Origin: Siphonodentalium dalli
Taxonomy: Eukaryota > Mollusca > Scaphopoda > Gadilida > Siphonodentaliidae
Assembly: GCA_032622095.1 (NCBI GenBank)
Contig: CP136064.1
Coordinates: 180,020,011 to 180,084,010, forward strand
Direction of reading: 5' to 3'
DNA: 64,000 nt
Of the stretch, positions 23,431 through 33,135 are shown piece after piece. The position numbers were made by a program, and so were the translations under genes. The notes beneath the pieces were generated by a model. It saw only the letters and a list, made by a program, of their open reading frames with translations. It searched no databases and was not told where the DNA came from. Each line of letters begins with the position of its first letter. Position 1 is the stretch's first letter.

Positions 23431-23608
23431 GTAAGCGCCACGGCGAAACAAACTTTCCAAAGTTTGTTTTGCCGTGAACTTTTTACTCACGGCAAAACAA
23501 ACTTTTCAATCACGGCGGAATAAACTTTTCACTCACGGCAGAATAAACTTTTCACTCACGGCAAAACATTCTTTTCATCCACGGCGAAACAAACTTTTCA
23601 CTCACGGC
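23431..23608 (-). repeat. Left arm of foldback element 1
   Basis: About seven copies of the 23-bp unit, seen as AACAAACTTTTCACTCACGG-like repeats, plus the terminal palindromic segment with 'aaactttccaaagtttg'. It is much shorter than the right arm. A LINE starts directly at its inner edge, so the arm may have been cut by that insertion. Confidence 0.85.
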
Positions 23609-23611
23609 AAT

Positions 23612-25556
23612 AATTCCGATTTTCAAGGGTGACCCAAAGCCTGTCGACAACCCAGATAGTTACAGAGCTATAACTTTACTGCCATCAATGTATAAACTTT
23701 TTGAGATGGTTATTTTGGACAGGCTTCTTAAATGCGATGTGTTCGCCGGTTTTCCAAATTGTCTGCAGAATGGCTTCCAGAAAGGGGTTGGCTGCACAGT
23801 AACCTCATATATACTCCAAGATGTCGTCGAATATGCACATCTCAACAATTCTAAGGTATACGCCGCATTTTTGGATTCACAAAAAGCTTTTGACAGAGTA
23901 TGGCACGAAGGACTACTCTATAAATTAATGCAGAAAGGCCTTGGAGGGCGTATGCTTAGAGTTGTTGCTGCCATGTACTCTGAGATCAAAAGCAAAGTGC
24001 GATATGCTGGCTATTTTTCAGAACCGTTCACCATAGAGCAAGGGGCTGTTCTGTCCCCTTTCCTGTGCCTTATCTATATAGACGACCTCCTACAGGAACT
24101 CTCATTATCACCGGAGGGCGCTCATATAGATTCAATCTCGTGTTCATGTCCGACAACTGCCGACGATGTCTGCGTTCTTTCTTACTCAGAAGGTGGCTTA
24201 AAAAGTCTTCTGAATAAATGTTATAAGTACAGCAAAACGTGGAAATTTGAATACTCATTTGCTAAAAGCGAAATTATCGTCTTTGACACTCGTAAACGCT
24301 CAAACGCTCCAGCGAGAGAACATAAATGGTTTCTCGGACTGAACACTCTGAATGAAGTCAAAGACGTTATTCACCTTGGTATCCCTCAAAATAATCGGTC
24401 TGATAGATCTCGAAATATTGACAGAGCATGTGAAATGCTAAGAAGGACATTCTTCGGTGCATGCCGATCGCCAATCACCAAATTCCTGACTCCTTCGTCT
24501 GCTCTTGAAATTTTGAAATGTGTAGTAATCCCCAAGGCATTATATGGATGTGAAATGTGGTATGGCCTGACAAATACACAAGTTCTGCAACTTGAGAGAG
24601 TCTATCGTATGTGTATAAAACATATTCAATGTCTGCCTACTAGAACAAGTACAGAACTTTCACTGTCATTACTTGGTTTAACACCACTGCATGTCGAAGT
24701 AGACCGGAAAAAACTTGTATTCTTGGGAACACTAATAAATATTCCAAACACTCATCGCGATGCTCTAAGAGTGTTTCTGTTCAATGTTCAGGGCCACCTC
24801 CTCTATAAACGGCCCTCTCTGGCTTTGCGAAGGAAATATTCACACACCTGCACGCATATGATCTCATCGATTACCTCACAAATTTTATTGATTCTGGGTT
24901 CTTTCCATCACAGAAACAATGGAAAGAAATTGTAAAAGAGAAGATCAACAACTTCGCATATCAAGCACCATGGTGTGATTTGACAAATGAATCACTGAAT
25001 TTCTTTAGGATGGTTAAATCCTATCCTATGTCGATCTGGAGAGGCTGGCTACTATGCAGGGAACACCCAAAGTACAAATCTAAAGCTCTCTATATGGCAA
25101 ACATCATCTCCAGAACGACATATGACAACAACGCACTATGCAAGCACTGTGGGTGCCAATACTCTGACCTCATGTCACACATGTACCTCCATTGCTTCTC
25201 TCCGCACATACAGGAACTCAGAAATGAATTCTGGTATAAAATCATAAACATATTCGGAATTCCTACATTTTCATTCCTGGATTTACTCTCGCCGGTAGGA
25301 TTCCTCACTTATGCATGTGGATGTGGAAGTCATCCTACTCTGGAACTCATGTGTGATGAGAAACGCTTATTTATTCATTGTCTCATATTTGTGTGTGTCC
25401 TTTGCTCCATCTGACCAATGCAAAAGGTCAACCAACCTCATATAAGTGAAATTGATTTAGTTTGAATGTCACTGTTGTATTCATAAACATGTATATACCT
25501 GTACACATATCTCTCCTTCAAGGAGGCAATAAAACATCTCTCTCTCTCTCTCTCGC
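23612..25556 (+). pseudogene. 5'-truncated LINE with reverse transcriptase
   Basis: The frame is open from about 23612, upstream of the first ATG at 23688: PIFKGDPKPVDNPDSYRAIT is the usual RT start. RT motifs follow: A, FLDSQKAFDRVW; B, QGAVLSPFLCLIYIDDLL; C, TADDVCVLS (two aspartates kept, first residue T instead of F/Y); E, VIHLGI. A frameshift near 24835 separates this from the C-terminal part, which ends in CKHCGCQYSDLMSHMYLHC, a Cys/His knuckle typical of LINE ORF2 (24980-25414). The 3' end carries CAATAAAACA and a (TC)n run (about 25537-25553). The endonuclease and ORF1 are missing. This is the least decayed RT in the window. Clade not determined. Confidence 0.9.
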
Positions 25557-25660
25557 GATAAAAATATTTTCAAGGCTGTGGGAGGTATGCGAGCAATAGT
25601 ATATCAGGTCGTAAATCTATATCTCATGCGGTGATGTTCCGACTTTTTAACCGCACTGTA

Positions 25661-27208
25661 TTTTTTTTATTGTAAACAATATTTATTTGAACAAAAGAAC
25701 AGAACATCACATTGACAATTATACATATTGAGAAAAAAACATAGTTCAAATGAGGATTAGATAACAAGCCATGAGCCTATGGCTTTTATAAAAATCTTTT
25801 CCTCCAAAAATGTTACCCCGAGTGTCAATACAGACAGCTACAGGGTAAAAAGGACGGGAATTTGAATATTGTTCTGTGTTTTCAAATAAATGTTGGGAAG
25901 TTAGTTAAGCGAGTGCAGGGATCAGAAAGATGGAGGAGTGATAGAAGGGAGGAGATTATGAAATAGACAAGAAAGATAATAAAGTAGGTGGAAAAGAAGT
26001 GTGATAAATGCTGTATACAATAATCCCTCAGTCATAATCTAAATTTTACATTATGGCGTTAAATCATGGTGTGTTGTCCAATATATAAACGGAATTAGAC
26101 CAAATACGTCTCGGCACCAGGAGAGATGATGCATGAAAATAAGTATATATTAGGAAAATTGTTATACTTGTAGTGCGTATCAATATAATCTAGATACAAT
26201 TAGTACATGTAAGTACAATCAGTAGTAAGTCCATTAATATGCCAAGGTCAGCACGGTTGAGTATGCACTCCGTGAGCAGACAGGCGGATATGCCCGAACA
26301 CAATGTGCAGAAACGTGACTTACATATTTATACATACAAGTTATGCACCTCATGTTCACATACACGACCCCTGCGCACGGAGCTCACACATTATCGAAAC
26401 GTCGACTTTGGATAATAAACAGTTGTACAGCTTCAAATATTATAGAATTTGTTTCATCGGACATCTCATTAGACCCATATAATAGGACATCAATGTTCAC
26501 ATCTGCTGGCGAAAATGGCCGAGCGGCTATCATATCAGCTCTAATTTGACTATATTGGGGACATTGCAAAAGAAAGTGGTACGCGGATTCAACTACAAAT
26601 TCTCCACAAGAGCAAAATGGGGAATCTCTTACGTAATTTACAACAAGATCTTTGTTCAGATGGCTGCACCCCAGTCTCATTCTTGTGTGATATACTTGGC
26701 CTCTACGAGAGTGACTATGATAATAAAACTTAGCTAAATTAGTATGACCGACCTTCAGAAGACGCTTGAATTCTTCCACGGTTGATGATGCTTTTATTGA
26801 GACAGGTATATTATTCCATGCGCGTATTGCTGACGGTAAGAACGTATCCATATATTTATTTCTGTTACTATTTGGAGGGTGAATACTTACGCGTCTGTGA
26901 TTATATCCAGAAGATGTCGAATCGGGTGGGATCATGGTTGAAAGATAAGATGGGGCCTGATTTCTATGCATCTTGTAAAATAATATCATTTGTTGAGTAT
27001 GTCTCCTGGATGAAAGGGTTTCCCAACCAGTTTCAAATAATAAGTTTTTATCACTGACACTTCTGGTAGCCCCAGTAACAATCCTCGCCATCTCATATTG
27101 AATATCTTCAATTTTGTCACTCTTATAAATTGGTATATTATTCCAAACAGGTGACGCATATTCGAGTATCGGCCTTACATATGAGAAATAGGATTGTATT
27201 TTGATACT
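25661..27208 (-). pseudogene. 3' part of a second LINE
   Basis: The minus-strand frame opens near 27200 with PILEYASPVWNNIPIYKS (post-RT thumb region), runs through MARIVTGATRSVS at 27091, and ends with FCSCGEFVVESAYHFLLQC, a Cys/His motif of LINE ORF2 C-termini, stopping at 26384. About 700 bp of 3' UTR follows, down to an A-rich tail (T run at 25661-25668 on the plus strand). The RT core is absent because the 5' end is truncated. It lies head-on to the plus-strand LINE, inside foldback element 1. Confidence 0.85.
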
Positions 27209-27214
27209 GTCGGG

Positions 27215-27439
27215 TTATATGTTACTCAATCTAAATGTTTGTGTGTATAATTCGAACAAGATATTACTCATTATGCCTGCAATTTTCCCCCCGTTCCGCA
27301 GGAACTGTAATCCAATTGTCCCTGGAAATTGACTCCGTACTGTGGAGAGCGTCACGGTGCCATTTGCATCAATTGGGATTGACACCGTGGAGGTACTGTC
27401 CGAATTATTTTTAAAATGTGACCCTTGAGAAAGTGGCAT
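27215..27439 (-). CDS. TDP-43 N-terminal-domain-like ORF
   Basis: The frame has 74 residues with an ATG start. Residues 18-50 contain VSIPIDANGTVTLSTV, then RSQFPGTIGLQF, which align with the N-terminal oligomerisation domain of TDP-43 (family pattern IEIPSEDDGTVLLSTV then QFPGACGL). In that family the domain drives head-to-tail self-assembly of an RNA-binding protein. Here neither RRM domain follows. After residue 55 the similarity ends near a GTAATA that could be a splice donor. It may be a captured exon, part of a mobile-element gene, or a relic. It lies between a LINE fragment and unassigned sequence in foldback element 1. The identification is from memory of the family and was not searched. 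Confidence 0.6.
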   Translation of the reverse strand: MPLSQGSHFKNNSDSTSTVSIPIDANGTVTLSTVRSQFPGTIGLQFLRNGGKIAGIMSNILFELYTQTFRLSNI

Positions 27440-28377
27440 TTTAACTTTTGTGTTGCGTAAAACACAACTGAGTCAGAATTCAAAGAGACTCCCACGCAAA
27501 CACAGGGAATATCATATTCAAAACACCGAGATAAATAATGTTCTTGGCATTGCAGGTGGTCTTGTCAAAAACATATGATCTGACAAGCACGATTATAGCA
27601 CATATCTATATTTATATAACCTCACTAACCTGGCCTAGCGCCTGCGAAAATTGGTGTAAACAATATTTAATCCCAATACAAAAAAAAAGGATTAATATAT
27701 TAACAAAATGCTAATGGATGATTATGGGTGATTGGAATGAGATGAGACAACACGCCTATTGTGGCTTTTTTGTAAGTCCTCTCCCAGACCGTTTAAATGT
27801 CTCGGACGGCATGCATATAAGGCCGGTCGGTGCGAAGGCAAATGGAATTCCAAGGCCGTTGAATATGTAATGTGTGCAACGCGTGTATTACTAGCCAAAA
27901 GAGGTGTACAGACTACAAATTAGTTCAAATTACTACAGTTCAGTCTCAATCGCGTTTGGAATACTTGAGATTTGCGACTACATGTATGACACAAATAGTA
28001 GTACGGGTGTGTTTATATCCAGGTTGGTACAATGTTTCACGTATGCTGGCAGTCTATTCCAATCGCTTATTGTAGAAGGTAAAACTGTATTAGTTCAGTG
28101 TGGTTCACTGCCTATATATATAGTCTTCACTAGAAATAAAAAATGGCTTTAGTTGAGTTATTAAGTTATAATAGGAGAATTTGACTGGCTATCTAACAAA
28201 GGATAAAAATGGAAAAACAATTAATCATTTAGTCATCATCAATCAATAATCAGTTATTCTTATAAATATCCTTTGTGGCGTCCACTGTCAGGCGTATTGC
28301 ATGATGTCTAAGATTGTAACCGGATTGATTTTCAGAGTGACAAATATATATAGTTTAGTAGGTACACGAAGCCGCGA
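27440..28377. other. No gene recognised (inside foldback element 1)
   Basis: Unassigned interior of the foldback. Two overlapping frames at 27872-28152 have no recognisable domain. If the TDP-43-like ORF belongs to a longer spliced gene on the minus strand, its promoter or an upstream exon would lie here. Confidence 0.4.
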
Positions 28378-29388
28378 GTGAAAAGTATGTTTTGCCTCGA
28401 GTGAAAAGTTTACTTTGCCGTGAGTGAAAAGTTTGTTTTGCCGTGAGTGAAAAGTTTATTTTGCCGTGAGTGAAAAGTTTGTTTTGCCGTGGATGAAAAG
28501 TATGTTTTTGCCGTGAGTGAAAAGTTTATTTTGCCGTGAGTGAAAAGTATGTTTTGCCGTGAGTGAAAAGTTAATTTTTGCCGTGAATGAAAAGTTTGTT
28601 TTGCCGTGAGTGAAAAGTTTATTTTGCCGTGGGTGAAAAGATTGTTTTGCCGCGAGTGAAAAGTATGTTTTGCCGTGAGTGAAAAGTTTATTTTGCCGTG
28701 AGTGAAAAGTATGTTTTGCCGTGAGTGAAAAGTTTATTTTGCCGTGAGTGAAAAGTTTGTTTTGCCGTGGATGAAAAGAATGTTTTGCCGTGAGTGAAAA
28801 GTTTATTTTTCCGTGAGTGAAAAGTATGTTTTGCCGTGAGTGAAAAGTTTATTTTGCCGTGAGTGAAAAGTTTGTTTTGCCGTGGATGAAAAGTATGTTT
28901 TGCCGTGAGTGAAAAGTTTATTTTGCCGTGAGTGAAAAGTTTGTTTTGCCGTGGATGAAAAGAATGTTTTGCCGTGGATGAAAAGAATGTTTTGACGTGA
29001 GTGAAAAGTTTATTTTGCCGTGAGTGAAAAGTTTGTTTTGCCGTGGATGAAAAGTATGTTTTGTCTTGAGTGAAAAGTTTATTTTGCCGTGAGTGAAAAG
29101 TTTGTTTTGCCGTGGATGAAAATAATGTTTTGCCGTGGATGAAAAGTTTATTTTGCCGTGAGTGAAAAGTTTGTTTTGCCGTGGATGAAAAGTATGTTTT
29201 GTCTTGAGTGAAAAGTTTATTTTGCCGTGAGTGAAAAGTTTGTTTTGCCGTGGATGAAAATAATGTTTTGCCGTGGATGAAAAGTTTGTTTTGCCGTGGA
29301 TGAAAAGTTTGTTTTGCCGTGAGTAAAAAGTTCACGGCAAAACAAACTTTTTAAAAGTTTGTTTCGCCGTGGCACTTGTGGGCCACCG
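28378..29388 (+). repeat. Right arm of foldback element 1, about 40 copies of a 23-bp unit
   Basis: The unit is GTTTGTTTTGCCGTGAGTGA plus AAA. Variants alternate (AGTGAAAAGTTTATTTT, GGATGAAAAGTATGTTTT), giving a higher-order period of about 69 bp in places. Three units of 23 bp make 23 codons, so a 215-residue minus-strand frame stays open through it. That frame is a by-product of a unit without stops in the three successive phases, not evidence of a protein. Confidence 0.95.
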
Positions 29389-29390
29389 TA

Positions 29391-31868
29391 CATGTATAGG
29401 CATACTACTTGTAGGATGTTATAATGATGTCAGTGCTTGATTGTCTCCAGTCTAAACCTTGGAAGTATTTACGCTCCTGATATATAAGTATTCACGTATT
29501 AAATTTGTAGATAGGTTTACGTCCTGACAAAAATATGAGGTTTAATTTGAGGATTGAACATATAACTCGCTAGACTGCCAAGCATAAATTGCTGTAATAA
29601 TTTCAAGTCTCTCATAAACATTTTCCGAATGTACTATAGCTTAAAGGGCGACTGCCACCTTTCTAAGATAAAAGCAACTGGTGGGTTCATTGACTGATAG
29701 TTGTTGTTTTTCAGTCTCGATAAGCAGGTCATTTCCGCGTACATTCGATCGTCGTTTTTAGATCTACGAATCAGTTCCGTGAGTTGTTTGCATCTTGATA
29801 ATGACAAATCGATAGATGCGTCGGCGTTGATGTCGCTTGATGAGTGGACTTAATTAATGGACTCTAATTCCGCGCACGCGACAACCACCCAGTTATTCCA
29901 ATCCGGCTCTTGCAGATTCAATCCACCTGCGTATCATAGGTGATTGTCTACACGGGTCTGCACTTCGGGGATCTTTGCTGTGAGAACTTTAAGGCTTCTG
30001 TTGATAAAGGTAGGAGGTCTTCTTTGGCAACCCTCTAGACTTTTGAGTATCGCGGTCAAATAAACTAATGTTGGGGAATTTATTACCACTATTGTTGGGT
30101 TACAAATGTGGGAATTGCATAAATTATATACTAAACTATATGGGGTCCCGGCGTTGCGCGGGTTAAGTCTGAGTAAATTATTAGTACCACTTCCAGTCAT
30201 TTAATTAAACTAAACATCACATACATGTCTCGTATGATTTTGGGACGTTTATCTGTGGGGTTTACGATCGAAAATGCATTTCAACTGGTGACACCAAAGA
30301 GTCATCGACTCGCTGAACTGGACGTGGGTGACTGTTTACAAACAATCCATGCCACCTCAATAGCAGAAATCGGGATCCGCTGCACAAATATATAGTTCCA
30401 TATGTTGAATAGAAATAAACCATGCAAACCACCCAAAGAATCCGCGAAATGTATCGACTGCGTGGAATTCCATACCACGCCAATTTAGTTTAAACATATT
30501 TTATTTTAGCCAATAGTTTACATTGTTCACGGTGTGATGGTGGAAAATATGGATGGTTATAACAGAATTTGGCAGTACGCATGGTGCTTATCATAAAGCA
30601 TCTCCTATACAAATATAAAATATTGAAAGGTAACTGTTTCATACAGACATACAGACTCTTTGAAAAGCCGATACAATCCATTGACTGAAACTTGATGACT
30701 TTCCTTCTTCTTTAATATTTTATTGACGCTCAGCATAAAATTATTAACGCCTCCCCAAGTTGAGCAACGGTGTCATTGACACTTTCATTACGCCACATTG
30801 GTGTAAGTTGTTTTACAGTTTTTCATTTCGCGTGTATCTGTGTATCACTGGGATGTTGAATTGTGGGAAAATTATGTTTTGTACCCTGGCTCAATCGTAC
30901 CGATATGCTGCGTTGGTTCAGAGTGCCGGGGTAAAGATAATTAATCGGGTTGTGTTTATCACAGAACGCGTTAACTGCCAAACTCCATTCAGCGCCCTGC
31001 TAGGCTATCGCTCCGAAACGATGAGATACCTCTGTCTGGAGTTTGAAAAGCAGACGAAATTCATAAACGATGTGTACATCTGTTAGAAATTTCGTCGGCT
31101 TTTCAAAGAGACATGTAGGCTACTTGGCCATGCGTTTGTCACAAGACAACATACCTGTTTCTTGCGTGCATGCATAATTCGTGTTTTATTGATAGTAATG
31201 ATGAAAAGAGTAACGACTTGTATTAATCGAATAATAAAAATGAAGTTAGTTTGCCGTATCGTAATCAGGATGGACTTTATTTTACATACGGACTGTCCAT
31301 CCTTGAAAGTGCAGCCTACTCGTATAGTAAAACGGGGAACTATGCTTGATTCATATCAAGGCGACGTCCAGTCGCGGGATGTTGGTCAGTTTCTGTGCCG
31401 ATGCCACGGGCGTACACTGGCGATGGCGGGGTTGTTGTCGGGGGTGTCAGGCGTGCAAATGTAGAGTGACATATTAGCATTAACCTTTATATACTATTAT
31501 ACAAATTAATTGAGTTCGTGTGTATGTCATGCAAAAGGCGACAAAATGACTGAACCCCTCTGAAAATGTGTACATGGGGGTCATAGCATGCACGTAACCC
31601 GGGGATTAAGGGCGCTAATAATGTTTATAACTTTTGCTATAACTTGTTTTGCTTTATTCTATTTTTTGGTTGTTAGTTTTGAAGTCTATTATAATATTTA
31701 AGGAAGGGGCTGTCCTGTCAACACATTAGGTATTTTGAAAAAATAGTGATTTTGAAGCCATTTTCACGAAGCTTGGTATTATTTCTTTAAAATGGGGAAT
31801 GTGACCCTAAAAATAATATAATAACAAAAATCCCAGACCCCTGTGTCTTATATATATGTACTTTTAGT
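29391..31868. other. No gene; one hairpin
   Basis: A minus-strand stretch at about 29670-29850 stays open for some 65 codons, but it ends in 'aaggtggcagtcgcccttt', which looks like repeat sequence, so I do not call it. Around 30980 'ccaaactccattcagcgccct' resembles the repeat at 50.03 and 62.42 kb. A hairpin lies at 31042-31106. Confidence 0.4.
31042..31106. repeat. Hairpin, about 20-bp arms
   Basis: TTTGAAAAGCAGACGAAATT is mirrored by AATTTCGTCGGCTTTTCAAA with one mismatch, and the loop is about 24 bases. The size would fit a microRNA precursor, but it equally fits a small MITE, and nothing here shows expression. Confidence 0.6.
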
Positions 31869-32073
31869 ATTATGACAAATTTGTGCCAGGGGCCGGTGGT
31901 TGCATCGTGACCCCGGCGTGACCTTGACCTTCAATATGGCCAATCAAAGGACAAATCGGGTAAGACGGATTGATTTTGATACCTAGGTGTACTTTTGTCA
32001 GGGGTGTTTTGGACGGGTCAAATCGTGACCCGACCTGACCTTGACCTTCGATATGGTCAATTCAAGGTCAAAT

Positions 32074-32951
32074 CAGGGGGGGGCGGGAAAAAACTGCAGA
32101 CACAGGGTGGAATTTTTTTTTTCTTCGGTAAGGGTACCCCCCCCCCCCCAAAACAGCAAAAACTGCAGTTTTTTTTCACTGACCATTTGCCCCCCCCCCC
32201 CCCCCACCAGAAAAATCGAATCTACCCCAGCCGGACAACAACTCGGTTTGACCGGAAACCGGAAATAACACCGGAGCATACAATTCACGAGAAGGTGCTT
32301 GGTAACTTAGTTTAGATTATTATGACTAAATTGGTCATTGTCTACCAGTAGAACGCAGATTTGTACCTCGTGATGTCATGACATGTATACAAACATGTAT
32401 ATTGGTGATCGCAACGCTTTGTATGCACTTTAAAAAATGACAACTAGTCATTACCTCGACTTTGAAAAAGATGCAAATGAGATGAGTGAGATACCAGCAT
32501 ATAACTGTTTTCTGATACCATTGGAGGAGAAATTGTTTAATACATGGGATAGTTCTGCAGTAAAAATTTGCCAGATAAGCGATCGCAGGGTAGAATTCTG
32601 CATTCGACTGGTAGACACTGATATAGTCGGCATTATTAAGAGGGTTAATGGGGTCAATATCACATGTAAACCAAGACAGTGGTTATCCAAAAATGTTTTA
32701 GGTGGATTGTACTACTCATGTATATATGATTTGGATATTAAGGTTAATCCATATTCTATAAAATGAGAGAAAATTGAAGTTGTGAGTCTGAAAATACATA
32801 TTTGGAAAAAAATTACTTGCAAATTTTTTCCGACAACCCCCCTAAATGAATAAGGAAAAAATTTACGTGTAAATTTTTTACGCCTAGGTACCCCCTCCCC
32901 CACCCCCCGGTACGTTGTGTCCTGCAGTTTTTTCCGCCCCCCCCCCCCCCT
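32074..32951. mobile_element. Poly-G-tipped hAT-like element 2 (878 bp)
   Basis: The left end is CAGGGGGGGGCGGGAAAAAA then CTGCAGACAC. The right end, read in reverse, is a G run then CGGAAAAAACTGCAGGACAC, giving terminal repeats of about 30 bp. The flanks carry GGTCAAAT (32066-32073 and 32952-32959), an 8-bp duplication. The target repeat continues exactly across the site, and the neighbouring unit at about 31950 shows the empty site ('gacaaatcgggtaa'). The interior has further C runs and one plus-strand ORF. No transposase is recognised. Confidence 0.85.
32437..32766 (+). CDS. Unrecognised 109-residue ORF inside hAT-like element 2
   Basis: ATG to stop, with ordinary amino-acid composition (six cysteines or so, mixed charged and hydrophobic residues), unlike the low-complexity frames around it. 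It includes VKICQISDRRVEFCIRLVDT and GGLYYSCIYDLDIKVN. I do not recognise a domain. It fills the centre of a short non-autonomous element, so it could be a captured gene fragment or a small protein of the element. Coding status is uncertain. Confidence 0.35.
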   Translation: MTTSHYLDFEKDANEMSEIPAYNCFLIPLEEKLFNTWDSSAVKICQISDRRVEFCIRLVDTDIVGIIKRVNGVNITCKPRQWLSKNVLGGLYYSCIYDLDIKVNPYSIK

Positions 32952-33135
32952 GGTCAAATCGGGTAAAACGGACTGATTTCGACGAAATTTATACCTAGGG
33001 GTACTTTTCTCCGGGAAGTGTTTTGGACGGGTCAAATCATGACCCGACCTGACCTTGACTTTCAAAATAGTCAATTCAAGGTCAAATCGCGCCTTTCGCC
33101 GGAAATCAGATGGGAAACAGCCCGGACGAAGTCGG

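Larger units (their letters stand above)
23422..29388. mobile_element. Foldback element 1 (5967 bp) with 23-bp-repeat arms
   Basis: The outer ends are inverted: CGGTGGCCCGTAAGCGCCAC on the left and, on the reverse strand, CGGTGGCCCACAAGTGCCAC on the right. TA lies outside both (23420-23421 and 29389-29390). Inside the ends the arms share CACGGCGAAACAAACTT and then an array of a 23-bp unit in opposite orientations: about 180 bp on the left and about 1 kb on the right. Foldback transposons are known for long inverted arms of short tandem repeats. The interior carries two LINE fragments and a TDP-43-like ORF but no recognisable transposase. Confidence 0.75.
31869..33135. repeat. About 125-bp tandem repeat with TGACCTTGACCTT motifs
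   Basis: About three units share 'cgggtaa-acgga-tgattt', 'atacctaggtgtactttt', 'gtgttttggacgggtcaaatcgtgacccgacc', TGACCTTGACCTTC, and CAATTCAAGGTCAAATC. The second unit is split by the poly-G element at 32074-32951. TCAAGGTCA occurs in both orientations and is the extended half-site bound by ERR/FTZ-F1-type nuclear receptors; any function here is speculation. Confidence 0.75.

Noticed and set aside
28688-29335. 215-residue minus-strand ORF
   Set aside because: It is a translation of the 23-bp satellite in the arm of foldback element 1. The repeat peptide changes phase with every unit and has no other sign of coding.
29670-29850. Open minus-strand stretch of about 65 codons
   Set aside because: It has no start or domain, and its end looks like interspersed repeat sequence.
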